Positions 11,501 to 20,828 of a DNA stretch of 64,000 nucleotides are shown here, piece by piece. Position 1 is the first letter of the stretch; each line of letters starts with the position of its first letter. The notes beneath the pieces were generated by a model, which was given only the letters and a program-made list of their open reading frames with translations, searched no databases and was not told the origin of the DNA. Source of the stretch: a virus. Where the stretch lies: positions 16,415 through 80,414 of the IMG/VR virus record IMGVR_UViG_3300027759_000072, one strand, 5' to 3'. Both the position numbers and the translations under genes were made by a program.

Positions 11501-14246
11501 CACTACTGTAACAGCGACAACAACATCGTCTACGACATTTGTAAGTTCGGGAATTAGTGGCACAACATTAACAGTATCTGCTGTCAGCGTAGGAACAATT
11601 GTTCCAGGTATGTTTGTTACAGGTGGAACAACCACAGCTGGTACATATATTGTTGCTAACTTAACAGGTACAGGAACAACTGCAAGTACTTGGCAAGTTA
11701 GTATTAGCCAAACAACTAGTGGTGCAACTACTGGTACACAAAATACGCTAACCTTGTCTAGAGCAACTCCTGCGTACAATACTATGCCAGTTATATTAAG
11801 CTCGGCAATTGGCGGGTTATTAGCATTTACAACATATTATGCTATAGGCGTTATTCCTGGCGGCACAACTATCAGCGTAGGTACACTATCAAGTTCAACA
11901 ACTGCTCAAACAGTGTCGGCTACAACAGGCCAAAGTGTGTTAATTCATCAACCGGGATGGGATCATATAGTACCAGGTACAACCATTTCATCTTCATTAG
12001 ATTTAACCACAGCATATATCATTGAACCAAGAGTGGTATTTACCAGTCCAACATATACTGCTACTGCTACTACTTCAACAAGTGGCACATGGGCCGATAT
12101 GGCCTACGGCGATTGGATTACTACCTTCAGCAGTATTACTGTTAGTGGCGGCACAGGATCTAGTGCTACATTTAACGTAGTAAAATCTGGACTTGCTTAT
12201 ACTGTATCAGTAAGTGGTGCAGGAACAGGATATACTGTAGGTGACACATTAACAATCTTAGGTACTAACCTAGGCGGAACAAGTGCAAATAATGTTGTAC
12301 TTACAGTTAATAATGTTAGTTCACCTGCAGGAGCTATCCAAAACTTTACATATGATGGCGTAGGATCTGGTGGATACTTTGTTGCAATTCCGACAAGTGG
12401 CACAGGCACACAAATTAGTGCTAATGGAACCACATTTATAGCAGGCGGAGCCATTGCAAGTGCATCATGGACTGCAATTGCTTATGGTGCAGGACGGTGG
12501 GTAGCAGTATCTAATGGTACAGCTACAGCAAACACAACCGACCCAACAGTAGCATGGACAACTGGCGGACTTCTTACAAACGCTAACTGGTCAGCAATTA
12601 CCTACGGTAACGGACAGTTTATGGCGGTTGCTAGTGGAACAGCAACAGCGGCCTATAGTACTAACGGTACAAGTTGGTCAAATACTGCGGCATTGCCTGC
12701 AAATACAACATGGACCGGCGTTGCTTATGGTAACGGCGTTTATGTAGCAATTGCCAGCGGCGGCACACAGGCTGCTTCAAGTTCAGATGGACTATCATGG
12801 ACCACTCGTTCACTACCAACATCAGCAACTTGGTCTAGTGTTGCATTTGGCGATGGCACATTTGTTGCAGTTGCATCAGGTAGCACAATTTCTGCATACA
12901 GTAAAGACGGTATAACATGGGTACAATCTGCACAAGGAACAATCCAAGCTAGTAACTGGTCTAAAGTTAGATACGGTGCTGGATTATTTGTTGCTATTGC
13001 AGGAACAACATCAACTGCTACTATTGTAACTTCTGACAATGGATATACATGGTATCAACAAGCTCTAAGCACAGCCGCTACTTGGACTGCGCTTGCCTAC
13101 GGTAATCCAACACGAACACCGCAGTGGGCGTTTGTACGTACTACATCATTAGTCGCTAATAGTGTAGTAATGGGCGCGACAACACAAGCTCGCGTTAAGG
13201 TATCTAACGGTGCAATTAGTGAAGTTAGAATTATAGAGCCAGGCAGTGGTTATGCTGTAGCGCCAACTATGACTTTAATTGATCCTAACTATACTTCGGC
13301 AGCAACTTGGCAGATTCGTATTGGTAACGGAGCATTGGCTAGCCCAACGTTTACAAACAGAGGTAGCCAGTATGCTACTGCTACAGCAACAGTAACTGGT
13401 AACGGGTACGCAGACATATATCAAACAGGATATTATGTCAACGTATATAATTTACCAAGTTCACCAACACCTGGATCAAATGTACAATTTGCACTTAATG
13501 GAACTTATTATAAACTAGTTGCAGTAAATAACTTCTTAGGTACCGATAGAAATAGTTATCAGGGATGGACTGCGGCAGGCGGCTCAACTCCATATAGTGC
13601 TCGTTTCCAAATAAGTCCAGCATTAACAGCTTCTAATAATCCTACTCACGGTACATTGATTACCTTGAGATTAAAATACAGTCAAGTTCGTTTAACTGGA
13701 CATGACTTTTTAAGTATTGGAACGGGTAACACCACTACTACTAACTATCCAGGAACCCCGACACAGCCAGCTATTCCAGCTAATGAAACAGTAGGTAACG
13801 GTGGTGGTCGCGTGTTCTACACAAGTACAGACCAAGACGGTAACTTCCGCGTTGGTACTTTGTTTAGTGTTCAGCAAGCAACGGGTGTAGCAAGTATTAA
13901 TGCTGACGCATTTAATCTAGCAGGTTTGAACTCACTAACACTGGGTTCTGTGGCACTAGGCGGATCTGGAGCAACTATTACTAGTTTCTCAACAGACCAG
14001 TATTTTACAGCCAACAGTGACAACATTGTTCCAACGCAAAAAGCTATTAAATCATATATTAGTAGCCAAATTGGTGGCGGATCAAGTGCATTGAACGTAA
14101 ATACACTAACGGCTGGTGTTATCTACATTGCTGGTAATAGTATTAGTACTACTACTGGTGTGCAGATTAACGTAACAGCAACAATGAACTTCACTGGCGG
14201 AATTAACGGGTTGCCAGTAGCAATGGACTTCTTACTTTTAGGATAA
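5562..14246 (+). CDS. Giant modular tail fibre protein, 2894 aa
   Basis: Virion adhesion protein built like its upstream neighbour. Residues ~1-470: tandem W..TRYK..DVVRYGG..Y.C..GH modules (CBM5/12-like). Further along are GTTLTVS...GSTWTVS.SQT modules and four copies of a C-x-RD-x-GY..DA..YD motif or its relics (near residues 802, 1105, 1340, 1636). A beta-helix-like stretch ([18 protein letters not shown], ~950) and [16 protein letters not shown] / [14 protein letters not shown] (~1700-1770) follow. BNR/propeller-like W..VAYGNG.YVA repeats lie at ~2170-2515. The C-terminal block has [27 protein letters not shown] and [16 protein letters not shown]. Start ATG has GGAG 7 nt upstream. Fibre role follows from family resemblance; receptor specificity is unknown. 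Confidence 0.87.
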   Translation: MAEFKLGRIRFVWKNNWSASTTYVKDDVVRYGGKTFVCVAGHTANADFYVDLNHGPTRWNQIADGTSWKGDWDTDTYYKINDLVRFGGRVYLCNTGHQSNVLATSGTSPEVTAGLEADQNKWDLFAASLDWKNDWTTGTRYKTDDVVRYGGISYICNTGHTSSATNNTDSDGLEQDLSKWDIYAKGFDWIGQWTINTRYKQNDVILYGGITYVCNTGHQSAATLASGLEADQGLWDPFHKGIKYLGYWSSGASVTGYISGTTLTVSAVSSGHLSIGQVLSGAGVTSGTTITELLTGTFPGTTGTYTVNFSQTTGSVGAQITITGAAVRYRKNDIVKFGADLWICTTDHTSSGTFAEANWVIFVGGLEFENSWSSSEVYQPGDIVSYGGYAYVAKTNNTNKTPTAYISDWDLFTTGFSFQGDWSNATAYKVGQVVRLNGYTYVAILDHTGNTPPNLTYWSRLNSGVKWAATGQTFTGLSGTNIVGTGTSATFDVALSNTKYTVTVNATGSGYATSNTIKILGTQVGGITPANDIIITVTAPSGAITAVSVAGVAVSWKTGVDYVLGDAVLMGVNTYICILAHTGSNGNRPDNDTTGTYWNVMSVGSITSILTTQGDTIYYGGAGPTRLPIGTDGQVLRVNNNTPAWSYFGVINNVVYVALNGVDVLGNGQGLTMDKPWRTVRYAAKQVEDGYLNPNAAALLAKNKQFITKEVNNFVQYTNTTTVASASTTVFTCNSTAGLYVGMPISFTGTTGGVTAGVTYYIFDIPNTTTFGIKNNYADVTRRTLTAGSGSMTGSYVYSSSKTERDAGIILDALIFDISHSGTFKTTSAALAYFTSAGNAYISGVYAYDITAFVGALNYLVTVSNKVLVNSAPVANYQTLNGVLLANQAEQIIDTSLTSESGTTTTLTTLVSIITTGLSAGTTSAIPSVINPGTTISVKTGTYLEILPIVVPRNTAVVGDELRSSVIQPAGAVTNLVNDKPKTISVLTRMKAIIPTLVANGTVTPTTGNTTAQVTTLPVGDVGSTAAVSSVLTNGATIRNILQNTITAAPAFTFTNPTGYNVGFLTGYGDGKAQVVQNYQYIKTYISQYLFNNYLSVYNAINVATCQRDIGYLLDALQYDMTYGGNTQTLIAGSSYFTSSALNIASTEKTATLAAYTTLKTMISNIVLKTTPTVNSPNTTFSTTGYISGTTLTISSAVTGTIMVGHVLTMVGSTAGTYITGYIAGGAGSGSTWTVSASQTVGSSGSPVAVSGANPTQTTAGTAGSAGAATFAQARIQDIIDWITNGTAPATVAPTAAIALSSTALQNGYNALQAARSEIQADTVAWVQKFYQSMNFNSATCSRDTGYIVDALSYDLVFGTNFNSVKAGMAYYRATTSAQYVINNQLTAEIGAVNFIAQKARQIAAYGSATQIGTIIDDMILSIAGTITTTASATAVGGNITVGSTAGMVVGMPIVFNGSTGGISVNQTYWIISIVDATTIQVTSTFGSATPITLTNTSSLLTATAGGGFEYAGTNTYNNVLSTIKGVEILRANTAFLANEATAWVTQSYGGTVTTTTQSTGRFTTSSAHNFTIGDPVTFTGGSLLGGVILGSTYYVLTVPSGTEFTVASTSVGTSPLIINNGSGSMTVRYQFSQAACQRDMTEYVNGWIYDINYLGNYKSLRSIVSYKNAVSGSIQSDMFYLRNSTGLRNMTVTGLTGTIGAPNIYGTRRPTAGAYSSLDPGYGPTDYNAWISTRSPYTQNLTLFGTGCIGMKIDSSLHAGGNKSIVANDYTTIISDGIGVWCTGSNALTELVSVFAYYSYAGYLAELGGKMRATNGNNSYGTYGSLAEGVDTYETPIYASVNNRYTHAQIGLALTDSVNQIYRLEFTNAGTNYSTASYVGNIGGTGFGATAVGDEFRDGAVFEGRLLSNGANYASITNVAQGGTALGITLAATDSAISAAYVGMRVMVTGGSGVGQQGYFINYNSGTKFGSVAKESFPYTTVTATTTSSTTFVSSGISGTTLTVSAVSVGTIVPGMFVTGGTTTAGTYIVANLTGTGTTASTWQVSISQTTSGATTGTQNTLTLSRATPAYNTMPVILSSAIGGLLAFTTYYAIGVIPGGTTISVGTLSSSTTAQTVSATTGQSVLIHQPGWDHIVPGTTISSSLDLTTAYIIEPRVVFTSPTYTATATTSTSGTWADMAYGDWITTFSSITVSGGTGSSATFNVVKSGLAYTVSVSGAGTGYTVGDTLTILGTNLGGTSANNVVLTVNNVSSPAGAIQNFTYDGVGSGGYFVAIPTSGTGTQISANGTTFIAGGAIASASWTAIAYGAGRWVAVSNGTATANTTDPTVAWTTGGLLTNANWSAITYGNGQFMAVASGTATAAYSTNGTSWSNTAALPANTTWTGVAYGNGVYVAIASGGTQAASSSDGLSWTTRSLPTSATWSSVAFGDGTFVAVASGSTISAYSKDGITWVQSAQGTIQASNWSKVRYGAGLFVAIAGTTSTATIVTSDNGYTWYQQALSTAATWTALAYGNPTRTPQWAFVRTTSLVANSVVMGATTQARVKVSNGAISEVRIIEPGSGYAVAPTMTLIDPNYTSAATWQIRIGNGALASPTFTNRGSQYATATATVTGNGYADIYQTGYYVNVYNLPSSPTPGSNVQFALNGTYYKLVAVNNFLGTDRNSYQGWTAAGGSTPYSARFQISPALTASNNPTHGTLITLRLKYSQVRLTGHDFLSIGTGNTTTTNYPGTPTQPAIPANETVGNGGGRVFYTSTDQDGNFRVGTLFSVQQATGVASINADAFNLAGLNSLTLGSVALGGSGATITSFSTDQYFTANSDNIVPTQKAIKSYISSQIGGGSSALNVNTLTAGVIYIAGNSISTTTGVQINVTATMNFTGGINGLPVAMDFLLLG

Positions 14247-14260
14247 CGGAGAAATAAATT

Positions 14261-14581
14261 ATGGCAACAGGAAGATTAGGTACTGCAAACCTTTCGGCAG
14301 CAACAAACGCTACACTATACACATGCCCTGCAACAACGTTTGCAGTGGTAACAGTGTCTATTTGTAATAGATCTAACTCGGCAGTTACTTGTAGGGTATC
14401 ACTATCTACAACAACAACTCCAGCTAACGACGAATATTTAGAATACGACACTGAAATTCTACCAAAAGGTGTACTTGAAAGAACAGGTATAGTAGTAGAT
14501 GCTGGTAAAAACATAGTTGTGCAAACCAGCACAGCCAACTGTTCAGCAGTAGCAATGGGTATTGAGACCCCAACAGCATAA
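14261..14581 (+). CDS. Small tail/fibre-associated protein, 106 aa
   Basis: Compact beta-rich sequence without Cys clusters or a signal peptide. It carries an early Cys (YTCPATTFAVVTVSICNRS) and a C-terminal TANCSAVAMGIE. It lies 14 nt after the giant fibre with CGGAG before the ATG, so it is probably co-transcribed with it. Its layout resembles small head/tail decoration or fibre-cap proteins, but I do not recognise a family; the function is inferred only from position among adhesion genes. Confidence 0.7.
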   Translation: MATGRLGTANLSAATNATLYTCPATTFAVVTVSICNRSNSAVTCRVSLSTTTTPANDEYLEYDTEILPKGVLERTGIVVDAGKNIVVQTSTANCSAVAMGIETPTA

Positions 14582-14584
14582 ATA
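14577..14584 (+). promoter_or_regulatory. Candidate late promoter overlapping a stop codon
   Basis: CATAAATA octamer (7 of 8 to TATAAATA) overlapping the TAA stop of the 106-aa gene, 21 nt before the ATG at 14606. It would allow separate late expression of the Cys-rich adhesin cluster. Confidence 0.5.
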
Positions 14585-14605
14585 CACTGATAAAGGAACA
14601 TTGAA

Positions 14606-14932
14606 ATGGGAAGATATATTACAACAACAGGAACTGCTGGCACAGTAACTAGAATTAATGCTGGTACTGCTTACACAGCAATAGTTAATGATCGTATACT
14701 ATGCACTGCTGGCGGCCAAACAATTACATTGCCCGTTAGTACAAGCTGTATCGACGGCGACACGGTGCAAGTTATTGACGCATTTGGCAATTCGTCTGGT
14801 AGCAACATAACTATTGCAAGGAACGGGCCAGCTAATATTCAACTATTAGCAGAGAATTTAACAATCAACGTTAATAACTCTACAACTACATTAGTGTATT
14901 CAACAGCATTGGGTTGGTTAATTATTAAATAA
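14606..14932 (+). CDS. Small structural protein, 108 aa
   Basis: Sequence pattern TAYTAIVNDRILCTAGGQTITLP...DGDTVQVIDAFGNSSGSNITIARNG resembles the short beta-solenoid/beta-sandwich units found at the tips of phage tail fibres. No enzyme motif is visible. AAAGGA precedes the ATG. It lies between the giant fibre and the Cys-rich paralogues, so a distal-fibre or tip role is plausible but inferred. Confidence 0.7.
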   Translation: MGRYITTTGTAGTVTRINAGTAYTAIVNDRILCTAGGQTITLPVSTSCIDGDTVQVIDAFGNSSGSNITIARNGPANIQLLAENLTINVNNSTTTLVYSTALGWLIIK

Positions 14933-14945
14933 TAAGAGAGTTACA

Positions 14946-15716
14946 ATGTCAACATTACGAGATTTAATACTTACTACGCCAATTAGCTCTAGTTATAAAC
15001 AACAGCAACTTGCTGTGTTTAACGGACGAGAAGGTACTAGTGCGCAGGATGGCGGAAGATGCTGTTGCTGGTTAATTCCTTCAGGAACCACTTGGGCCAC
15101 GTTTGAAATGTGGGGAGCAGGTGGTGATGGTGGCGGAGCATGTTGCTGTATGGGGCCGTATCGTAATCCTGGAACAGGCCAATATGCTAAAAAAACGTTG
15201 GCAGTAAATTCAGCTAATTCATTTTTTATTATTTGTGCCGCTGGATCAGGATGCTGTAGTCAGCAGTGTTGCGGTGGTTGCGGATTCCCAAGTTTTGTAC
15301 TTTGCTGTACATTAGCAACATCGTCTTGCGCCGGTGGCGGCTCAGGCGGATGTACAGTATGTCATCGAATGGGTGGTCAGGCATGTACAGGTATTTGCGT
15401 ACCAGGTTGCTGGCAAGGATGTCAGGGTGGTGGCTACGACCTAGCACTGCCAAGTGTATCCAACGGTGACATGCAGAACAACTTCTGTACAAGTGCGGCA
15501 CTTCCATATACACAAACAGGTTTAAAATATACTCCAAATATGCGTCACGGAGCTGACTCTTGTGGAGTTGGTATGACAGTATCAGGATGTTACTATTATC
15601 ATGGACAAATGACAACATGGCCAGGCGGCCCGGGCGCATCAGGCCAAGCCTGCGGTGGTCCTTGCTGTTGGGGCGGCTGGGGCACCGGCGGATTAGTTTT
15701 AATAACATACGGTTAA
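14946..15716 (+). CDS. Cys/Gly-rich adhesin-like protein 1, 256 aa
   Basis: First of three paralogues sharing MS.LR.L at the N-terminus, then GG.CC.W..P.G.TW..FE.WG.GG.GG...CCC, a Cys-studded Gly-rich centre, and a C-terminal GPG/GGG..G..GLV.ITYG. I count about 27 Cys in 256 residues, including CCC twice. The VP.GTTW..FE.WGGGG framework matches glycine-rich domains known from phage tail tips (compare T4-like gp38 polyglycine adhesins). By inference it is a receptor-binding tip protein. The adjacent chaperone-like genes support this. No signal peptide or membrane segment. A 159-aa antisense frame here is a shadow. Confidence 0.75.
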   Translation: MSTLRDLILTTPISSSYKQQQLAVFNGREGTSAQDGGRCCCWLIPSGTTWATFEMWGAGGDGGGACCCMGPYRNPGTGQYAKKTLAVNSANSFFIICAAGSGCCSQQCCGGCGFPSFVLCCTLATSSCAGGGSGGCTVCHRMGGQACTGICVPGCWQGCQGGGYDLALPSVSNGDMQNNFCTSAALPYTQTGLKYTPNMRHGADSCGVGMTVSGCYYYHGQMTTWPGGPGASGQACGGPCCWGGWGTGGLVLITYG

Positions 15717-15729
15717 AAGGGTAAAAAAA

Positions 15730-16413
15730 ATGCCAGAAATTACAAGAATTGAAAACAAAACATTTGAGTACGATTTACCAGATGAATACTTACATTTAAC
15801 AAATGATTTACAACGCAAGGGCACTTGGTCTTATTCAGGCCCGCGTTACTTGTGGATATTTGCAGATGCAACTACTAAAAAAATTATCAGCCGCTTTCAC
15901 TATACAGAACGCGACAATGGTGCAGATGTACCAACACCAGCTGGCCAAATTAAAGTGTTAGTAGATGCAGAGGTTAATCCACTTATCTCAGCTATGATAC
16001 ATAACGAACATAATTATGCTACTCTTCCACAGAAAGTAGATATATTACCAGACGGTAGCACATACAGTACTCCTGATCCACAAGCACCTGATCATACTTA
16101 TGAACTCAACGAAATTAAGTGGAACGAAGAAACAGCAGAATTTGAATTTACATATCCAGATTGCTGGAAAAAACCGCATACTACGTGGGATGATTTAATT
16201 AAGTGGCGTAATCAATTGCTATCAACTACTGATACTAGAATTCAAAAAGCCATGCCCGATAAAATTGCAATGTGGGAAGAATATCGTCAAATATTAAGAG
16301 ATATCCCTGCTGTATTTGCCGGCGTTGATCCGTGGAAGGTTCCGTTTCCGTCAGATCCTGAAAGAGAAGAATTACCTCCAACTGATCCACCGATTAATCA
16401 ACCGGGGGTATAA
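15730..16413 (+). CDS. Tail fibre assembly chaperone-like protein 1, 227 aa
   Basis: The N-terminus (FEYDLPDEYLHL) is shared with the 340-aa protein at 17938. The centre contains W.DLIKWRNQLLSTTD and then W.EYRQILRDIPAVF. The W..YRQ.LRDIP signature is typical of phage tail-fibre assembly chaperones, which fold or trimerise adhesins. It lies directly between two Cys/Gly-rich adhesin-like genes, as expected of a dedicated chaperone. The C-terminus is Pro-rich. Not a mobile-element gene; function inferred from signature and context. Confidence 0.65.
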   Translation: MPEITRIENKTFEYDLPDEYLHLTNDLQRKGTWSYSGPRYLWIFADATTKKIISRFHYTERDNGADVPTPAGQIKVLVDAEVNPLISAMIHNEHNYATLPQKVDILPDGSTYSTPDPQAPDHTYELNEIKWNEETAEFEFTYPDCWKKPHTTWDDLIKWRNQLLSTTDTRIQKAMPDKIAMWEEYRQILRDIPAVFAGVDPWKVPFPSDPEREELPPTDPPINQPGV

Positions 16414-16416
16414 TCG

Positions 16417-17169
16417 ATGTCAAATTTAAGAGATTTATTTCCTGACTCAAGATTTCTACAAAGCGTAACAGTCAACAATCCGTATAACGTTGTTTATGTC
16501 TATCCTGCTGACAATGCAACGCCGTCAAACGGCGGCAAATGTTGCCTATGGGTAGTTCCAGCAAACGCTACTTGGGCAAAATTTGAACTCTGGGGTGGTG
16601 GTGGTGGTGGTGGTGGTGCATGTTGTTGCCAACATGCACAAATGGGTGGTGGTGCCGGAACATATGCTCGTAAAACTATTCGAGTAGTACCTGGACAATC
16701 ATATACTATATGTGCCGCGGGTACTACAAATTGTACTCCTGATTGTCGAGGAGCCAAAGGTTTTGATTCATATGCGTGTAACCCAAGTGCAACATATCCA
16801 CTATGCTTGTGTGCGCAAGGCGGCTCTGGTGGATTTACACAGTGTTTTGTAGCAAACAACGGATGTTATCACTGTATCAGTTGTATTTGCGGCTGTGCTT
16901 GCGGGCATGATTTTGCTCTTTGCGGCCCTACCGGTGCCGCACATAACACAAGTTGTGGTTTTTCAGCGTTCCATTATACTCCTGAACCAACATATATTGG
17001 TGGCGGACTACGTGTATCACAAGATCATTGTCGTATTGCTTGCGGAACATTTATGAACGGTTGCGGATCGTTCCCAGGTGGTGGCGGCGGAACAGCTAAC
17101 ACCCACGACGGATCATGCCAGTATGGCAGTCTTGGTGCTGGCGGACTTGTAATTATCACATACAAATAA
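16417..17169 (+). CDS. Cys/Gly-rich adhesin-like protein 2, 250 aa
   Basis: Paralogue of the 256-aa protein: MSNLRDLF N-terminus, NGGKCCLWVVP, an eight-Gly run at nt 16593-16617, CCC, GGGAGTYARKT, then a striking Cys stretch (CYHCISCICGCACGHD), ending GAGGLVIITYK. About 24 Cys. It begins 3 nt after the preceding chaperone-like gene. Presumably a tail-tip adhesin. The Cys spacing is dense enough for disulfides or metal binding; nothing in the sequence decides between these. Confidence 0.75.
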   Translation: MSNLRDLFPDSRFLQSVTVNNPYNVVYVYPADNATPSNGGKCCLWVVPANATWAKFELWGGGGGGGGACCCQHAQMGGGAGTYARKTIRVVPGQSYTICAAGTTNCTPDCRGAKGFDSYACNPSATYPLCLCAQGGSGGFTQCFVANNGCYHCISCICGCACGHDFALCGPTGAAHNTSCGFSAFHYTPEPTYIGGGLRVSQDHCRIACGTFMNGCGSFPGGGGGTANTHDGSCQYGSLGAGGLVIITYK

Positions 17170-17178
17170 GGATAAAGA

Positions 17179-17931
17179 ATGTCAAATTTAAGATCACTAC
17201 TGTATACGGTAACTGCTACGGTAACTAGTACAAATTTCCCTCAAGAATTTATTGTTTATAATGAATGCGCCAGTATTAACGCATTAAATGGCGGAAAATG
17301 CTGTCTATGGACTGTTCCAGCAGGAACAACTTTTGTTACATTTGAAATGTGGGGTGGCGGCGGATCAGGTGGTAATAGCTGTTGTTGTACTACGGGCTTT
17401 GGTGGTGGTGCAGGCGCATACTCAATAAAAACAGTTTATGCTACTACCGGCACTCTAGCGGGATGTCAATATACAATCTGTGCCGGTAGTTCAAGCGGTT
17501 GTTCACAATCAACTGCTGGTTGTAGTGGATTTACATCATATGTAAATGGTTACGGATTAAGTAACTTCTGTGCCGCAGGCGGCGGCCAGGGTTGTACAGA
17601 TTGCTGGAGATATTGGAGTTGCTATACTGGTTGTAGAATTCAATATTGTTGTTCTTGTGCTAACGGTGGAGATTTAAATATTCCCGGATATCAAGGATCT
17701 GCTAAACTAACACAATACTGCGGAATGCATGCGGCAGGCCAAGCGCCATATGCCCCAGCAACTGCTTCAGGCCCTAGTGTCACAGGACATGGTTGCCAGT
17801 GGGGTGGCGGACAAAGTTGGGGTTGTACTATGATTCCGGGCGGCGGCGGCCCAAGTGCAGTTGCATCGGCAAACGTTTGCTGTTATAGTGCAATTGGCGC
17901 AAACGGATTTGTTTCAGTAACATACGGATAA
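17179..17931 (+). CDS. Cys/Gly-rich adhesin-like protein 3, 250 aa
   Basis: Third paralogue: MSNLRSLL, NGGKCCLWTVP, FEMWGGGGSGG, CCC, GGGAGAYSIKT, CRIQYCCSCANGGD, and C-terminal PGGGG..ANVCCYSAIGANGFVSVTYG. About 23 Cys. It lies 9 nt after paralogue 2 with AAGGA-type spacing before the ATG, so the pair looks like a recent tandem duplication followed by divergence in the central Cys-rich loops. Presumed tail-tip receptor-binding protein. Confidence 0.75.
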   Translation: MSNLRSLLYTVTATVTSTNFPQEFIVYNECASINALNGGKCCLWTVPAGTTFVTFEMWGGGGSGGNSCCCTTGFGGGAGAYSIKTVYATTGTLAGCQYTICAGSSSGCSQSTAGCSGFTSYVNGYGLSNFCAAGGGQGCTDCWRYWSCYTGCRIQYCCSCANGGDLNIPGYQGSAKLTQYCGMHAAGQAPYAPATASGPSVTGHGCQWGGGQSWGCTMIPGGGGPSAVASANVCCYSAIGANGFVSVTYG

Positions 17932-17937
17932 TTTAAA

Positions 17938-18960
17938 ATGGCAAATATTATTACTAAAGTTTTTACATATAACTTACCCGATGATTATCTAAGTCAAGAA
18001 AGAACATTAGGTAAGACAGCAGAATGGACTTATATTGGTCCAGACGAAGTGTGTCTAGTTGTAAAATCAGAGACAAACAAGTATGCTGGTAAATTTTTAA
18101 CACACGATCATGATAAGGATAACATTCCGGTTGCACTTGATGAGTATCACGTACATGTCAATTGCGAAGAAAATCCATTGCTATGCGCTTTAGCACATTG
18201 CGAAATTGAAAAACCAGATTATGCAGATTTAGATCAGCATGAGGAATTATTACCAGACGGATTAACATACAAACGTCCGTTGCATCCACCACCAGATCAC
18301 ACCCACGATATTCAGGACATTGAGTTTACACCAGACGGTGTTCCTCCAAGTGTATCTACTTTTCCGTGGAAGGGTAATCACTCAGATTGGGATCGTCTAA
18401 GATTGTGGCGTAATAATTTGTTAATGATATCTGATGATAAAGTACACGAATACGTACCTGCTAGGGTTAGAGAGCCTTGGGAAGAGCATCGTCAACTGTT
18501 ACGTGATATGCCGCAAATTCACGGCGCATCTAATGTGCATACTTTTTTAGATTTGTCTGCATCCGCACCGCTTAATACTCCAGGGCAAACTTCAATTAAA
18601 GTAGTTAGCACTGCTAGTATTAATATTGGTGACGATATTGGTGTTCGTGGTTGGCCTACTACTGATATTTTCAGTGATCATACTCGTGTAGTTAGTGTAG
18701 ACCCAGTTAATAAAGTTGTTGAATTAGATAAGCCGTTAGTATTAGCACCTACAGCAGGTTACAACGATGAAGTGGCATTTAGTCCGTGTCCGGGAACCGA
18801 ACCACACAAGATTGGGGCATATACAGCACCAGACGGTACAGGCGGAGTAGATGGTACAAACGGTCACCCAGACTTTGATCCAGCAGATCCTACTAAGCCG
18901 TTGGGAAATCCATTAGCCCACATTGATGGAAATGTATTCAACTCAAGTAGCCCACAGTGA
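17938..18960 (+). CDS. Tail fibre assembly chaperone-like protein 2 with C-terminal extension, 340 aa
   Basis: Residues 1-~200 are homologous to the 227-aa protein at 15730: YNLPDDYLSQ, LLPDGLTY, DRLRLWRNNLLM.SDD, W.EHRQLLRDMPQI. An extra ~140 residues follow. They start TFLDLSASAPLNTPGQTSIKV and contain INIGDDIGVRGWP..D.F..HTRVVSVD..NKVVELDKPLV, a small beta domain of the type found in fibre proteins. The chaperone may therefore carry a fibre-like tail domain. Last gene of the adhesion operon, followed by a strong terminator. Confidence 0.62.
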   Translation: MANIITKVFTYNLPDDYLSQERTLGKTAEWTYIGPDEVCLVVKSETNKYAGKFLTHDHDKDNIPVALDEYHVHVNCEENPLLCALAHCEIEKPDYADLDQHEELLPDGLTYKRPLHPPPDHTHDIQDIEFTPDGVPPSVSTFPWKGNHSDWDRLRLWRNNLLMISDDKVHEYVPARVREPWEEHRQLLRDMPQIHGASNVHTFLDLSASAPLNTPGQTSIKVVSTASINIGDDIGVRGWPTTDIFSDHTRVVSVDPVNKVVELDKPLVLAPTAGYNDEVAFSPCPGTEPHKIGAYTAPDGTGGVDGTNGHPDFDPADPTKPLGNPLAHIDGNVFNSSSPQ

Positions 18961-18983
18961 TGGGAATGTATTTTAAGTACAAT

Positions 18984-19009
18984 AAAAAAGCACCCTAGGG
19001 TGCTTTTTT
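18984..19009. terminator. Bidirectional rho-independent terminator
   Basis: A perfect 26-bp palindrome: six A, GCACCC, TAGGGTGC, six T. It reads as a GC stem with a U-tract on both strands. It sits in the 50-nt gap between the convergent genes ending at 18960 (+) and 19011 (-). Confidence 0.92.
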
Positions 19010-19010
19010 G

Positions 19011-20819
19011 TTAGTTAGCTACTTTAATTAATTTACTGTATTCTGGCAAATACAAATATTCAATGTCACATCTAGATAATGTATCAATTGCATCATCTAA
19101 TGTTTCTACTAACGGATCACCACCTAGGTTAAAGCTGGTATTAAACAAGATAGGTACTCCTGTACGACTATGGAATACTTTGATCAAATCATAATAGTGT
19201 TTGTTCTGTTCTTCTGTAACTGTTTGAATACGACAAGTTCCATCTATGTGAATAATAGCAGGAATCTTTTCTTCGATGCCAGGTTGGCAGTTAACAGCAT
19301 ACATCATATAAGGACTATCTTCCATACCTCGTAAATCAAACCATTCATGCACATGATCCTGCATAATAGAACCTGCAAACGGTCGGAAATATTCTCTATT
19401 TTTAACTTGGTTTACAAAATCCTTGCCGTCAATATACGTGGGATTAAACAATATACTACGATTACCTAATGCACGTGGCCCGTTTTCACTACGACCTTGG
19501 AACATACTAACAATGTTTTTATTCAATAATAATTCAACTACGTCTTCGTGTGTTGCATCTGTGATCTCAACACCGTGCGACTCAACATATTTTTGTAAAT
19601 ATGCATCGGTATAATTATATTGAAATCCTAAATATAGTCTATTTTTAGTATAATCAATGTCACCTGCTGGAACTAAATTCTTATACATCATAATAGCGGC
19701 GCCGATAGCAGTGCCAGCATCGTTACTAATTGGCTCGACATAAATGTTAATACCGTCATCCTTTAATGCTTCTAAATAATGATAGTTAGCAACACAATTT
19801 AAACCATAGCCACCGCTAATAACAACATTCTTTTGTCCAGTCATTGCAACTGCTTTACGAATTAACTTTACAACTTGAGCTTGGGTTTGAGTTTGGCAAG
19901 CATATGCTAAATCTCTACGATTTTGTAGTAGTGTTACATCACCGCCATCACCGTAATCTTTAAGAGCATCATATAATCCAATGTTAACTACCGCGCCATT
20001 AGGGTAAGTAGGAATAATTATATTTCTATTTGGCAATGGAGCAATTGTTGTCTCGTCAAATAGTGGCGGAATAGCGTCGTTAGGGCCACCGTATGGAAAT
20101 AGTCCCATAGTTTTGCCAGCTTCGATTGGCGCCCACCCGCAGTATTGTGTTACCGCTTCGTATACTTTAGTAATACCAGCACGATCAGTTACTAATGCTT
20201 CGTGCGTTTGTCCCGGTTCTTGGTAAATGCTACTATCAAATTCTGTAGCAAGAACACCAGGATGTGGCCCACGTGTGCCAATATGCTTATAAACAGTCTT
20301 AAACCATGCTGGATATTGACAATCGAAAACTGATTCAGTTTCCCATCCAGTCCACTGGTGATCATCATTGCTAATTTGCAATGGTACAAATGTACCAGCG
20401 CCGTCAACAATAACACCCACTGCTTCTTTAAATCCACTGCGATAAAATGCACATGCGGCATGTAATTTATGATGTACTGAACTCATGTCAATAACTTGTG
20501 GATGTTTAAATGGATTTTCTTTCCGACTAATTAATCCTAATTTTCTTGCAAGTCCGGTATAGACATCTTCGCCTGAAAAATCAACTTTACCAGCAGTTTC
20601 TGATAAAGACTGTGTATGTGCAATAGCAATATAGTCTAACTTATCAGTATATTCAAGAATTTTAAGCATAGCGGCATATGGCCCACCGTCATACTTCGCT
20701 CTAGATAGGCGCTCTTCTTCTATACTAAAAATGATTTCACCGTTTTTTAACAAGCATACACTACTATTATGCCCACGGGTAATACCTGCAATCCATATAT
20801 CTTTTCTAAGTTCTTTCAT
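19011..20819 (-). CDS. Carbamoyltransferase (NodU/CmcH/TobZ family), 602 aa
   Basis: Transfers a carbamoyl group from carbamoyl phosphate, via carbamoyl-AMP, to a hydroxyl of a sugar or small molecule (family knowledge). Visible motifs: N-terminal GITRGHNSSVCLLKNGEI and EEERLSRAKYDG; HHKLHAACAFYRSGF; VDGAGTF; GGYGLNCVAN; EPISNDAGTAIGAA; GRSENGPRALGNRSI; FRPFAGSIM; NTSFNLGGDPLVET. The length is full for the family, with both the Kae1-like and C-terminal domains. Third gene of the minus-strand cassette; AAAGGA lies before the ATG. It may decorate a glycan or a modified nucleotide; the neighbouring GT9-like and SGNH-like genes favour a glycan. The substrate is not visible. Confidence 0.9.
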   Translation of the reverse strand: MKELRKDIWIAGITRGHNSSVCLLKNGEIIFSIEEERLSRAKYDGGPYAAMLKILEYTDKLDYIAIAHTQSLSETAGKVDFSGEDVYTGLARKLGLISRKENPFKHPQVIDMSSVHHKLHAACAFYRSGFKEAVGVIVDGAGTFVPLQISNDDHQWTGWETESVFDCQYPAWFKTVYKHIGTRGPHPGVLATEFDSSIYQEPGQTHEALVTDRAGITKVYEAVTQYCGWAPIEAGKTMGLFPYGGPNDAIPPLFDETTIAPLPNRNIIIPTYPNGAVVNIGLYDALKDYGDGGDVTLLQNRRDLAYACQTQTQAQVVKLIRKAVAMTGQKNVVISGGYGLNCVANYHYLEALKDDGINIYVEPISNDAGTAIGAAIMMYKNLVPAGDIDYTKNRLYLGFQYNYTDAYLQKYVESHGVEITDATHEDVVELLLNKNIVSMFQGRSENGPRALGNRSILFNPTYIDGKDFVNQVKNREYFRPFAGSIMQDHVHEWFDLRGMEDSPYMMYAVNCQPGIEEKIPAIIHIDGTCRIQTVTEEQNKHYYDLIKVFHSRTGVPILFNTSFNLGGDPLVETLDDAIDTLSRCDIEYLYLPEYSKLIKVAN

Positions 20820-20828
20820 GTTTATCCT

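Noticed and set aside
15229-15708. Antisense open frame of 159 codons opposite the Cys-rich gene
   Set aside because: Arg/His/Leu-rich shadow generated by GGN/TGY codons of the Gly/Cys-rich sense gene.
16593-16617. GGT triplet run as a phase-variation switch
   Set aside because: Triplet slippage keeps the frame, so it would only change the number of Gly residues.
1-18960. Diversity-generating retroelement in the tail-fibre region
   Set aside because: No reverse transcriptase and no template/variable repeat pair were seen; variability evidence would need related genomes.
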